54,807 bases of DNA. Source: H17-190 sp034435615 (GTDB lineage Bacteria > Chloroflexota > Dehalococcoidia > SM23-28-2 > HRBIN24). The stretch covers positions 1-54,807 of the forward strand of contig DAOTWZ010000044.1 in NCBI GenBank assembly GCA_034435615.1, given 5' to 3'. Below the pieces are notes generated by a model. That model had not been told where the DNA came from, made no database searches, and saw only the letters and a list, made by a program, of their open reading frames with translations. A program made the translations under genes and the position numbers. Shown here one piece after another: positions 38,751 through 47,458 of this stretch (position 1 is its first letter; the number at the start of each line of letters is the position of its first letter).

Positions 38751-41700
38751 ATGGCATCTGGCGAGGAACCGCAGCCGGCCTCCTCGCTCGCCTCCAGAGC
38801 AACGGGCGCCCTGCTGGGGCGCCCCTTTAAGGTCATCGTCTTCGACTGGGAGGGGGCGGCCATGGCCGGCCGCCGCGGGGACGCTGCCCTGCTGGCCTGC
38901 CTGGCGGAGCGACTCCTCCGCCGCGGCGTCTGGCTGGTGGCGGTGGCGGAGGCCCGCCTGGAGCGTCTGGAGCGGCTCCTCTGCCACTCCCTCCCCCCGG
39001 TCGTCCGCCGTCGCCTCCTCCTCTGCACCAGCGGGGGGAGCGAGATCTACGGCTTCGATAGCCAGGGCCAGCTCCGCCGCCGCTTCCACCGTCTGGCCAC
39101 GCCGGAGGAAGAGAGCAAGCTCAGCGCCATCGCCGAGGCGCTGCGGGACTACGTGGCCGCCCGGACGGGGCTGGAGGTGGAGGTGAGCCATCGCTGGCCC
39201 CTCCGCCGTCGCATAGACCTGATGCCCCAGCCCGAATGGCGCGACCAGCCCCTCTCCGGGGAGCTGCTGGCGGCGGCCGACGAGCACCTGCGCAGCGCCG
39301 GCCTGGCCGGCGGCCTGGAGGAGCTGGGGCCCTACGCCCTCCGTCTCGCCGCCCAGCACGGCCTCCCCCACGTGCGGGTCACCAGCAACGCCCGCCACAT
39401 AGACCTCCGCCTGACCGGTAAGGGGGAGCTGGCCGCCTGGCTGCGCAAGGAGCTCCTGGCGCCGGAGAGGATCTCCCCCAACGACGTCCTCATAGTGGGC
39501 TTTCAGTTCGGCTCCCTGGCCGGCCTCCCCGGGGACGACGACGCCCTGCGCTCGCCCCTCCGCGGGGCGACGGCCGTCTCCGTGGGCCCGGAGCCCACCG
39601 GCGTGCCGGAGAGCGTCCTCCACCTGGACGGCGGCCCACCCCGCTTCTACGATCTCCTGGCGGAGCAGGTCTGGCTGCGCCAGCGCCCGGCGCAGCGGGG
39701 TCAGGCGCGGCGGCTGCAGCAGTGGGCCGAGGGCGTCCTAACCCCGCCCGAGGCCCGGGAGTGGGCCCTGGTGGAGGTGGGCTACGACCCCGCCCTGGAG
39801 CGCCGGCGGGAGGCGCGGCTCACCGTCAGCAACGGACTCCTCGGGGTGAGGGGCTCCCTGGAAGACCCCACGGCCGCCTCCACGCCTCGCACCTACATCG
39901 CCGGCCTGTTCGACCGCAACCACCCGGAGCTGGGCGTCCCTGGCCTGGTGCCCGGTCCTGACTGGCTGCGTCTCCGCCTCTACCAGAGCGGCCAGCGCCT
40001 GTCCATCGAGAGGGGCGAGGTCCTCAATTACTACCGCGCCCTGGACTTCCGGCGAGGGCTCCTCATCAGCGAGTGGCAGCAACGGGACGCCGATGGCCGC
40101 CTGGCCCGGGTGCGAACGCTGCGCCTGGCCTCCCAGGCCCTGCGGCCGCTGGCCCTCCAGCTAGCCGAGGTGGAGACGGGACAGCCCGCCGCCGCTACCC
40201 TGGAGGCCGCCCTGGGCAGCCCGCCGGACGGCCTGCGACTGGAGGAGGTGGAGGGCGGCCTCTCCCTCTGGCGCACGGAGCCCGCCGGCCGGCCCCTGGC
40301 GGTGGCCACCGCCGCCGGGCTGACCGTGGAGGGCGACCGGCGCCTCTGCGGCAGCGAGGAGGAGGGGCTGCGCCGCCGCTGGCGCTGGCTCGCCATGCCG
40401 GGGGAGCGGGCCATCTTCTGGCGCCTCGCCGCCTTCGCCCGGGACGAGGGCGCCGTCGAGGCCGCCCGCGCCACCCTGGAGAGGGCGCGTCGGCTGGGGC
40501 CCAGACGGCTCCTCCGGGAACACGTGCGGGCCTGGGCCCAGCGCTGGGACGACAGCGATATCGTCATCGAGGGAGACCGGGAGGCCCAGCGGGCCCTGCG
40601 CTTCGCCATCTACCACCTGATCAGCGCCGCCAACCCCGAGGACGAAGGGGTCTCCATAGGCGCCCGCGCCCTCACCGGCGACGCCTACATGGGGCACGTC
40701 TTCTGGGACACGGACATCTTCCTGCTGCCCTTCTACATCTTCACCTGGCCGCGGGCGGCCCGCGCCCACCTGATGTACCGCTACCACACCCTGCCCGCCG
40801 CCCGCGTCAAGGCGGCCAGCCTAGGCTACCGGGGCGCCCTTTACGCCTGGGAGTCCACCGACATCGGTGCCGAGGCGACGCCTCCTTACATCGCCTGGCC
40901 GGACGGCCGCGTCATCCGCGTCCTCAGCGGCCTCCAGGAGCACCACATCAGCGCCGACGTCGCTTACGCCGTCTGGCAGTACTGGCTGGCCACCGGCGAC
41001 AGCGATTTCCTGCTCAGGGCGGGAGCGGAGATCATCCTGGAGACCGCCCGTTTCTGGGCCAGCCGCGCCCGCCTGGAGGAGGACGGCCTCTACCACATCC
41101 GCGGCGTCGTCGGCCCTGACGAGTACCACGAGACGGTGGACGACAACGCCTACACCAACGTCATGGCCCAGTGGAACCTGGAGCGGGGGCTGGAGGTGGC
41201 AGCGCTGCTCCGCCGGCGCTGGCCCGCCGTCTGGCGACAGCTCAGGAAGAGGCTGGAGCTGACCGAAGAGGAGCTCCAGGCCTGGCGGGAAGTAGCGGAG
41301 CGCCTGGTCACCGGGTTCGACCCGGTGAGCGGCCTCTTCGAGCAGTTCGCCGGCTACTTCAAGCTGGAGGCCGTAGACCTCTCCCGCTACGAGCGGCGCA
41401 CCCTGCCCATGGACGTCATCCTGGGACGGGACGCCACCCAGCGTTCCCAGGTGATCAAGCAGGCGGACGTGGTGATGTTGCTGGCTCTCCTGTGGGAGCG
41501 CTTCCCGCCGCAGGTGCGGGAGGCCAACTTCCGCTACTACGAGCCTCGTTGCAGCCACGGGAGCTCGCTGAGCCCGGCCATCCATGCCCTGGTGGCCGCC
41601 CGGCTGGGTGAACTGGGCCTGGCCCTCAAGTACTTCCAGCGGGCGACGGCCATAGACCTGGACGACACCATGGGCAACACCGCCGAGGGCGTCCACATCG

Positions 41701-41975
41701 GTGCTCTGGGAGGGGTCTGGCAGGCTACCGTCTTCGGCTTCGGCGGCCTCACCATCACCCCGCGGGGCCCCTGCCTGCAGCCCCGCCTGCCCCCGGGCTG
41801 GCAGACCATGACCTTCCCCTTCTACTGGGGAGGGAGGCGTCTGCGGGCGCGCGTGCAGGCCAGGCCCGCCTCCGTCACCGTCACCCTGGAGAGGGGGCGT
41901 CCCCTCACCGTCTGGGTGGGAGGCGAGGGGCGCCGCCTGCGACGCGGTGAGAGCGTCACCTTCCCTCTGGGCTAG
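38751..41975 (+). CDS. HAD-like domain fused to GH65 glycoside phosphorylase
   Basis: A 1074-residue protein. Residues about 25-320 are HAD-like, but the DxD motif reads D32-W-E34 and the later acidic motif is diverged (NDVLIVGFQFGS), so phosphatase or mutase activity may be lost. Residues about 340-1074 are a GH65 enzyme, the family of maltose, trehalose and kojibiose phosphorylases. Present are GYDPALERRREARLTVSNGLLGVRG, the GHVFWDTDIFLLPFY block, the general acid Glu791 in GPDEYHE, QVIKQADVVMLLAL, and HGSSLSPAIHA near the phosphate site. Substrate is undetermined. The start at 38751 lacks a strong ribosome site; it follows the glycosyltransferase by 28 bp. Its 3' end overlaps the convergent amidohydrolase by 4 bp. 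Confidence 0.88.
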   Translation: MASGEEPQPASSLASRATGALLGRPFKVIVFDWEGAAMAGRRGDAALLACLAERLLRRGVWLVAVAEARLERLERLLCHSLPPVVRRRLLLCTSGGSEIYGFDSQGQLRRRFHRLATPEEESKLSAIAEALRDYVAARTGLEVEVSHRWPLRRRIDLMPQPEWRDQPLSGELLAAADEHLRSAGLAGGLEELGPYALRLAAQHGLPHVRVTSNARHIDLRLTGKGELAAWLRKELLAPERISPNDVLIVGFQFGSLAGLPGDDDALRSPLRGATAVSVGPEPTGVPESVLHLDGGPPRFYDLLAEQVWLRQRPAQRGQARRLQQWAEGVLTPPEAREWALVEVGYDPALERRREARLTVSNGLLGVRGSLEDPTAASTPRTYIAGLFDRNHPELGVPGLVPGPDWLRLRLYQSGQRLSIERGEVLNYYRALDFRRGLLISEWQQRDADGRLARVRTLRLASQALRPLALQLAEVETGQPAAATLEAALGSPPDGLRLEEVEGGLSLWRTEPAGRPLAVATAAGLTVEGDRRLCGSEEEGLRRRWRWLAMPGERAIFWRLAAFARDEGAVEAARATLERARRLGPRRLLREHVRAWAQRWDDSDIVIEGDREAQRALRFAIYHLISAANPEDEGVSIGARALTGDAYMGHVFWDTDIFLLPFYIFTWPRAARAHLMYRYHTLPAARVKAASLGYRGALYAWESTDIGAEATPPYIAWPDGRVIRVLSGLQEHHISADVAYAVWQYWLATGDSDFLLRAGAEIILETARFWASRARLEEDGLYHIRGVVGPDEYHETVDDNAYTNVMAQWNLERGLEVAALLRRRWPAVWRQLRKRLELTEEELQAWREVAERLVTGFDPVSGLFEQFAGYFKLEAVDLSRYERRTLPMDVILGRDATQRSQVIKQADVVMLLALLWERFPPQVREANFRYYEPRCSHGSSLSPAIHALVAARLGELGLALKYFQRATAIDLDDTMGNTAEGVHIGALGGVWQATVFGFGGLTITPRGPCLQPRLPPGWQTMTFPFYWGGRRLRARVQARPASVTVTLERGRPLTVWVGGEGRRLRRGESVTFPLG

Positions 41976-42889
41976 AGCCCCAGCAGGCGGGCGGCGTTGT
42001 CGTGCAGGACGGCCCGCTTCTCTGCCTCCGTCAGGGGTAGCCGGGCGATGCGCTCGGTGTCCCGCGCCGGGTCGAACCAGGGGTAGTCGGAGCCGAACAT
42101 GACCCGCTCCACGCCCACGCTGCGGATGAGGGCCGCCGCCTCCTCATCGTCCAGGGGCGGGCGGGGCTCGGTGCCGTTGATGAGGCCGCAGCAGTCGAAC
42201 CAGAGGCCGGGGAACTGGCGGGCCAGCGCCTCGGCATCGCGGTAGGCGCCGAAGCCCAGGTGGGCCAGCACCACCCGCAGGCGGGGGAAGGCCGTCAGCA
42301 GCCCGGCGAAGTTGCGGGGGTGAGCGTAGTCCCCCTCGTTGGGGCCCAGGGTGAAGGGGCCGCTGTGGAAGGTGATGGGCAGCCCCAGCTCCTGGGCCCG
42401 TTCGTAGACGGGGAAGAGGCGGCGGTCGGTGGGGAAGAAGCGCTGGGCGGCCGGATGGAGCTTGATGCCGCGGGCCCCCAGGGAGAGACAGCGCTCCAGC
42501 TCCGCCAGCATCTCCTCGCTGGTCATCACCGTAGGGTCCAGGCCGATGAAGGCCACCAGCTCGGGGTGTTCACGGGAGACCTGGCAGGTCCACTCGTTGC
42601 GGCGGATGAGGCGGCCCTTCAGCTCCTGGTTGATACGGGCCAGGGCCTCCTCCCGCTCCTCCTCCGCCAGGCCGGCGGGGAGGCGCTGCAGGGCGGCATC
42701 CCGCATGTCGGCCACCGGGGTCATGTTCACCTGCACGGCGCGGCGGATGCCGGCGCTGCGCATGATCTCTAGCAGCTCCTCCACGGTGCCGCCGTAGTCC
42801 GCGTGGCCGCGGCCCATCATGGCCTGGCGGCCCATCTCCCTGGTGCGGTAGGTGTGCACGTGGACGTCTATGGCCTCGTAATCCGTCAT
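41972..42889 (-). CDS. Amidohydrolase-2 family metal-dependent hydrolase
   Basis: A 305-residue TIM-barrel amidohydrolase of the ACMSD/amidohydrolase-2 type. Candidate metal ligands: His10 and His12 (DVHVHTYR), a His after strand 5 (TFHSGP), one in LAHLGFG, and the strand-8 Asp in GSDYPWFDP. GARGIKLHPAAQRF, with its Lys-His, is another family marker. Such enzymes decarboxylate or hydrolyse aromatic-ring fission products and related acids. The ATG at 42889 follows GGGAGGGGC. It converges with the GH65 gene and is divergent from the penicillin-binding protein. Confidence 0.9.
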   Translation of the reverse strand: MTDYEAIDVHVHTYRTREMGRQAMMGRGHADYGGTVEELLEIMRSAGIRRAVQVNMTPVADMRDAALQRLPAGLAEEEREEALARINQELKGRLIRRNEWTCQVSREHPELVAFIGLDPTVMTSEEMLAELERCLSLGARGIKLHPAAQRFFPTDRRLFPVYERAQELGLPITFHSGPFTLGPNEGDYAHPRNFAGLLTAFPRLRVVLAHLGFGAYRDAEALARQFPGLWFDCCGLINGTEPRPPLDDEEAAALIRSVGVERVMFGSDYPWFDPARDTERIARLPLTEAEKRAVLHDNAARLLGL

Positions 42890-43038
42890 GGCCCCTCCCG
42901 CTGCCTGTCGCGTTCTGTCGAAATAGTAACCGGACCGTGGCCGCGGCGCAGCCACCGGCGGGAGACAGCACAACCGCGCCCGCCTCGTGGACGTTTTACG
43001 AAAAGGGAGGGCACACGGCAACGGGTGAGGGTGGCAGA

Positions 43039-45201
43039 GTGAGACGTCAGGCGCTGCGGGTAGTGAAGATAGGGACGGCGGGGTTGCTGGTGGCCCTCGT
43101 AGCCTCCTCCATCCTCTACGGGCGCATCGCCAGCGCCCTCGTCCCCCCGGAGCAGGTGCTGGCCGGCGACGGCAGCGGCATCCAGGTCCTGGACCGCAAC
43201 GGCCAGGTGCTCTTCGAGTTCCTGGACCAGGGTGAGGGCTTCCGGCTGCCGGTCTCTCTGGACCAGGTCTCTCCGCACGTCATCAACGCCACGGTGGCGG
43301 CGGAGGACGCCGACTTCTGGAACAACCCGGGCGTGAACTTCCGGGGGCTGGCCCGCGCCCTCTACGAGAACCTGGCCTTCTGGCAGATGGGAGGCTTCTT
43401 CCGCGGCACCGGCGGCAGCTCCATCACCCAGCAACTGGCCAAGAACCTCTACATACCGCCGGAGGAGCGGACGGAGCGCAGCCTCACCCGCAAGCTGCGG
43501 GAGACCATCTACGCCCTGGAGCTGGAGCGACGCTACACCAAGGAGCAGATCCTGGAGTGGTACCTCAACACCGTCTACTACGGCAACCTGGCCTACGGCA
43601 TAGAGGCGGCGAGCTGGCGCTACTTCGACAAGCCGGCCCGGGAGCTGACCCTGGCCGAGGCGGCCCTGCTGGCGGGGCTCCCCAAGGCGCCGGCTATCTA
43701 CGACCCCCTGCGCGACCTGGAGGCGGCCAAGGCACGCCAGGCGGAGGTGCTGGACCTGATGGTCCGCCACGGCTACCTGAGCCCACAGGAGGCGGAGGCG
43801 GCCAAGGCGGCCCCACTGACCCTCCGCCCCGGCAGCCCGCCCATCCAGGCGCCCCACTTCGTCATGTATGTGCGCGACCTCCTGCCTCGCCTGGTGGGCC
43901 AGGAGGCCATGAAGGGCGGGCTGCGCGTCACTACCACCCTGGACCTCTCCCTCCAGACCAGGGCGGAGGAGATACTGCGCTCGCACCTGGACCGCCTGGA
44001 GGAGCAAGTGGGCGCCCGCAACGGCGCCCTGGTGGCCATAGACCCCCGCAGCGGCGAGATCCTGGCCATGGTGGGGAGCCGAAACTACTTCGACGAGGCG
44101 ATCCAGGGACAGGTCAACGGCGCCACCGCCCTCAACCAGCCGGGCTCCAGCATCAAGCCCATCACCTACCTGGCCGCCTTCCTCAAGGGCTGGCAGCCCG
44201 CCACCCTCCTCCAGGACCGGCCCATCGCCGTGAGGGATGGCAGCCGCACCCTCACCATCACCAACGCCGACGGTCGTTACCACGGCCAGGTCTCCATACG
44301 GCAGGCGCTGGCCAACTCCCTGAACCCGCCGGCGGTGCAGGCGCTCCAGTACGCCGGGCTGGAGCAGGTGGTGTCGCTGGCGCGTCGCATGGGGCTCACC
44401 ACCCTGCAGGCGCCCAGCGCCTATGGCCTCTCCTTTACCCTGGGTGGCTTCGATACTACCCTCCTGGACATGACCTTCGCCTACGCGGTGCTGGCCAACT
44501 ACGGCGAGCAGGTGGGGATGCCCACCGTCCTGGATCTGCCAGAGGGGTCGCGGCCCCTGGACCCGGTCCCCGTGCTGAAGGTGGAGGACAGCCGGGGACG
44601 CCTCCTCTGGCAGTACCAGCCCCGGCGGGAACGCATCGTCCCGGCGGCCCACACTTACCTGATAACCCACGTCCTCTCGGACGACCGGGCGCGCTCGCTG
44701 GTCTTCGGCACCGATAGCCCCCTGAAGCTGGACCGCCCGGCCGCCGTCAAGACTGGCCTCTCGGACGGCCCCCGGGACGCCTGGACCATAGGCTACACGC
44801 CCCAGCTCGTGGTGGGCGTCTGGGTGGGCAATACCGACAATCGCCCCATGCCGGGCGCCCTGAGCGTGCGCACCGCCGCCCCCATCTGGCACGACTTCAT
44901 GGAGGCCGCCCTGGCCAGCCAGCCGGTGGAGGAGTTCCCCGTGCCGGAGGGGGTGGAGCTGGTCCAGAGCTGCGCCACCTCCCGCCTGCTCCCCCTTCGT
45001 CTCTGCCCCCAGGTGACCACCGAGGTCTACCTGGCGGGGAGCGACCCGGACGCCGTCCGCAACGCCGCCCAGGGGACGACGGGCACCCCCCGCGAGCCAT
45101 CCTCGCCCACGCCGACTCTCCGCGAGCGGCCCCCGGCCCTCCCACAGGAGGACGACGATGACGACCGGGGCCGCGGCCGCGGGCGTCGGGGGCGGGACTA
45201 G
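43039..45201 (+). CDS. Class A penicillin-binding protein (transglycosylase/transpeptidase)
   Basis: A 720-residue PBP1A-type enzyme that polymerises and crosslinks peptidoglycan at the outer face of the membrane. One membrane segment is followed by the GT51 domain with AAEDADFW (catalytic Glu), GGSSITQQLAKNL, and RKLRETIYALELERRYTKEQILEWYLN. The transpeptidase domain shows SSIK (SxxK), SLN (SxN) and KTG (VKTGLSDG). The tail is low-complexity and ends in acidic then Arg/Gly-rich residues. GTG at 43039 is preferred (GAGG 8 nt upstream); the frame is open to 42937 but without a ribosome site. GT51 usually has His after EDxxF; here Asn replaces it (FWNNPG). Confidence 0.93.
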   Translation: MRRQALRVVKIGTAGLLVALVASSILYGRIASALVPPEQVLAGDGSGIQVLDRNGQVLFEFLDQGEGFRLPVSLDQVSPHVINATVAAEDADFWNNPGVNFRGLARALYENLAFWQMGGFFRGTGGSSITQQLAKNLYIPPEERTERSLTRKLRETIYALELERRYTKEQILEWYLNTVYYGNLAYGIEAASWRYFDKPARELTLAEAALLAGLPKAPAIYDPLRDLEAAKARQAEVLDLMVRHGYLSPQEAEAAKAAPLTLRPGSPPIQAPHFVMYVRDLLPRLVGQEAMKGGLRVTTTLDLSLQTRAEEILRSHLDRLEEQVGARNGALVAIDPRSGEILAMVGSRNYFDEAIQGQVNGATALNQPGSSIKPITYLAAFLKGWQPATLLQDRPIAVRDGSRTLTITNADGRYHGQVSIRQALANSLNPPAVQALQYAGLEQVVSLARRMGLTTLQAPSAYGLSFTLGGFDTTLLDMTFAYAVLANYGEQVGMPTVLDLPEGSRPLDPVPVLKVEDSRGRLLWQYQPRRERIVPAAHTYLITHVLSDDRARSLVFGTDSPLKLDRPAAVKTGLSDGPRDAWTIGYTPQLVVGVWVGNTDNRPMPGALSVRTAAPIWHDFMEAALASQPVEEFPVPEGVELVQSCATSRLLPLRLCPQVTTEVYLAGSDPDAVRNAAQGTTGTPREPSSPTPTLRERPPALPQEDDDDDRGRGRGRRGRD

Positions 45202-45226
45202 CCGGGGGGACGCGGCTACTCTGCCG

Positions 45227-45255
45227 TGGACGTAAAGCTCCTGCCCCGGTATACT
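45227..45255 (+). promoter_or_regulatory. Promoter for the LLM-hydrolase pair
   Basis: TGGACG (45227-45232, four of six) and TATACT (45250-45255, five of six) are separated by 17 nt. Transcription would start near 45262, about 65 nt before the ATG at 45327. Confidence 0.6.
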
Positions 45256-45326
45256 CCCACTTGACACAGCGACGCGCGCCTGCTGCCTACCCCGAAGGTA
45301 CGCCGCGGACGCGAGGAGGGAGAGGC

Positions 45327-46535
45327 ATGAAGCTCATATTCTTCCACCTGATGCCCTACCGGGACCTGCCGGAGGACTTCGAGCGGCGCTACCACAGCGT
45401 CTGGGTGGACGTCCCCAATGAGCTGTTCGACCCCGAGAAGGGCCGCAGCTACTTCCATGAGTACCTGGACCAGCTAGAGTTCGCTGAGGAGCTGGGCTTC
45501 GACGGCATCGGCGTCAACGAGCACCACCAGAACGCCTACGGCCTGATGCCCTCGCCCAACATCATGGCCGCCACCCTGGCCCGCCGCACCTCCAGGAGCG
45601 CCGTCGTCGTGCTGGGGGACAGCCTCGCCCTCTACAATCCGCCCCTGCGGGTGGCGGAGGAGTTCGCCATGCTGGACCACCTGTGCAACGGGCGGCTGGT
45701 GGCCGGCCTGGTGGTGGGGACGGCCATGGACTCCACCATGATCTACGGCGTCTCCCCCCTCACCCTTCGCGAGCGCTTCCGGGAGGCCCATGACCTCATC
45801 ATCCAGGCCTGGACGCGACGAGGGCCCTTCGCCTTCCACGGCAAGTACAACAATTTCCGCTACGTCAACATCTGGCCGCGGCCCCTCCAGCAGCCCCACC
45901 CGCCGGTGTGGGTGCCCGGCACCGGGAGCGTGGAGACCATCCAGTGGGTGCTGGAGCGCAACTACATGTACGCCTCCCTGGGCTTCGTCCCCGACTCCTC
46001 CTATGACCTCCTCATTCAGATGTTCTGGGACACAGCCGCCCGCATGGAGGTGGACGACAACCCCTATCGCCTGGGGGTCATGCGGGTGGTCTGCGTCTCC
46101 GAGACGGACGCCCGGGCGGAGAAGGAGTGGGGCCCCCACGTCATGTATTTCGCCAAGAAGTTGCAGCACATCCCCCTGCGCTACAACGTCACCCCGGGCT
46201 ACATGTCCCCTCGCTCCTTCACCAACTTCCGTCGCCTGTGGGCGGACAACGTCAACCGCCAGAACTCCTGGGGCGAGCTGGTGGAGAAGGGGATCGTCAT
46301 CGGCGGTAGTCCGGCCACGGTGCGGGACCGCCTCCTGGACAGCCTCAAGCGCTGGCGGGCCGGCCACATGATGGCCGTCATGCAGGTGGGCAGCTCCCCG
46401 GACGACCTGACCCGCAAGAGCATGGAGCTCTTCGCCAGAGAGGTGATGCCCGCCCTCAAGGGCCTCTGGTCCGAGTATACCGACCACTGGTGGCCCCAGA
46501 GCCTGGAGCGAGGCGGGGCCGCCAACAACGGCTAG
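45327..46535 (+). CDS. Luciferase-like (LLM) flavin-dependent oxidoreductase
   Basis: A 402-residue LLM monooxygenase, paralogous to the product of 22638-23867: both begin with an MPYRDLPEDFERRY/TPYRELPADFERRY-type segment and share WPRPLQQPHPPxWxPG. Other landmarks are FDGIGVNEHHQNAYGLMPSP and LRVAEEFAMLDHLCNGRLVAGLVVG. GAGGAGGGAGAGGC precedes the ATG. It is followed 8 bp later by an alpha/beta hydrolase gene, suggesting that monooxygenation and hydrolysis of one substrate are linked (for example a Baeyer-Villiger-like ester formation and cleavage), which is inference. Confidence 0.9.
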   Translation: MKLIFFHLMPYRDLPEDFERRYHSVWVDVPNELFDPEKGRSYFHEYLDQLEFAEELGFDGIGVNEHHQNAYGLMPSPNIMAATLARRTSRSAVVVLGDSLALYNPPLRVAEEFAMLDHLCNGRLVAGLVVGTAMDSTMIYGVSPLTLRERFREAHDLIIQAWTRRGPFAFHGKYNNFRYVNIWPRPLQQPHPPVWVPGTGSVETIQWVLERNYMYASLGFVPDSSYDLLIQMFWDTAARMEVDDNPYRLGVMRVVCVSETDARAEKEWGPHVMYFAKKLQHIPLRYNVTPGYMSPRSFTNFRRLWADNVNRQNSWGELVEKGIVIGGSPATVRDRLLDSLKRWRAGHMMAVMQVGSSPDDLTRKSMELFAREVMPALKGLWSEYTDHWWPQSLERGGAANNG

Positions 46536-46543
46536 GAGGTAGC

Positions 46544-47323
46544 ATGGAGACCAGCGAACTGACCCACAAGCACTCCGGCGTGCGGGTTACCGTCCACCGC
46601 ACCGGGAGCGGCGCCCCCCTTCTCTTCATCCCCGGCGAGCTGGCCCTGCTGGAGTCGGAGAAGCGTTTCCTGGAGCGGCTGGGCCAGCGCTTCCAGGTGG
46701 TGACCGCGGTCCACCCCGCCTTCTACAACTATGACGACACCGTCCACCTGGAGGAATCGGAGGACCTGGCCTTCTTCTACCTGGACCTGCTGGACGCCCT
46801 GGGGATCCCCAGGGCCCACCTGGTGGGCCACTCCCTGGGGGCGATGGTGGCGGCCGAGATAGCCAGCCTGGACCCCCACTACGTGGACCGTCTGGTGCTC
46901 ATCTCTCCGCTGGGCATGTGGCAGGAGGAGGCCCCCATACCGGACTTCTACGTCATCCCCCGGCGGGAGCAGCGCCATTACTGCTTCGCCGACCCGGAGA
47001 GCGAGGTGGCCCGGGAGGCCCTCCCCGACCGCATGCCCAACGAGGAGGCGGAGTCCGCCTTCTGGCAGCGCTACGCCGCCGCCGGCAAGGTGCTGTGGGG
47101 GCTGCCCGTCAATCTGCGCCTCCTCCGCCGCCTCCATCGGGTGAAGAGCCCCACCCTCGTCATCGGCGGCGAGAAGGACAGGCTGACGGCGCCCATTTAT
47201 GCCCAGCTCTACGCCCAGAAGGTGCCAGGGGCCGACGTGGTTCTGCTGTCCGGCTCCGCCCATTATCCCCACCTGGAGGAGCCGGACGCCGTCCTCCGAG
47301 AGCTGGAGCGTTTCCTGGGCTGA
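46544..47323 (+). CDS. Alpha/beta hydrolase
   Basis: A 259-residue alpha/beta-hydrolase. Ser97 lies in the elbow VGHSLGAM, the Asp in GGEKDRLTAP and the His in SGSAHYPHLE, so the triad is complete. YNYDDTVHLEESEDLAFFYLDLLDALGI precedes the elbow, as in meta-cleavage hydrolases and related esterases. It is cotranscribed with the LLM oxidoreductase 8 bp upstream (AGGAGGTAGC before the ATG), and the unit ends with a strong terminator at 47344-47385. The substrate is unknown. Confidence 0.92.
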   Translation: METSELTHKHSGVRVTVHRTGSGAPLLFIPGELALLESEKRFLERLGQRFQVVTAVHPAFYNYDDTVHLEESEDLAFFYLDLLDALGIPRAHLVGHSLGAMVAAEIASLDPHYVDRLVLISPLGMWQEEAPIPDFYVIPRREQRHYCFADPESEVAREALPDRMPNEEAESAFWQRYAAAGKVLWGLPVNLRLLRRLHRVKSPTLVIGGEKDRLTAPIYAQLYAQKVPGADVVLLSGSAHYPHLEEPDAVLRELERFLG

Positions 47324-47343
47324 TAAGTAACGGTCGTGCCAGA

Positions 47344-47385
47344 AGGGGCGCCCCGGGTCACTCGGGGCGCCCCTGGCCTTCTCTT
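47344..47385 (+). terminator. Intrinsic terminator after the LLM-hydrolase unit
   Basis: A perfect 12-bp stem (AGGGGCGCCCCG and CGGGGCGCCCCT) with loop GGTCACT is followed by GGCCTTCTCTT. It lies 20 nt after the hydrolase stop. Confidence 0.8.
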
Positions 47386-47398
47386 CACGCCGGCGAGA

Positions 47399-47427
47399 GG
47401 GACGCAGGGGCGGGCCGGCCCTATAAT
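47399..47427 (+). promoter_or_regulatory. Promoter for the HtrA-like protease gene
   Basis: A perfect TATAAT (47422-47427) is preceded at 17 nt by GGGACG (47399-47404). It places the transcription start near 47434, which rules out the upstream half of the long frame beginning at 47336. Confidence 0.6.
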
Positions 47428-47458
47428 CTTCTTCATCAAGGTCTCCAGGCGAAGAGAG

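Noticed and set aside
42886..45267. 793-residue minus-strand open frame
   Set aside because: It is antisense to the class A PBP, whose motifs are complete; no motif is readable on the minus strand.
47336..47458. N-terminal 41 codons of the protease frame
   Set aside because: They overlap the intrinsic terminator of the upstream unit and the TATAAT at 47422-47427, so they cannot be translated from the predicted transcript.
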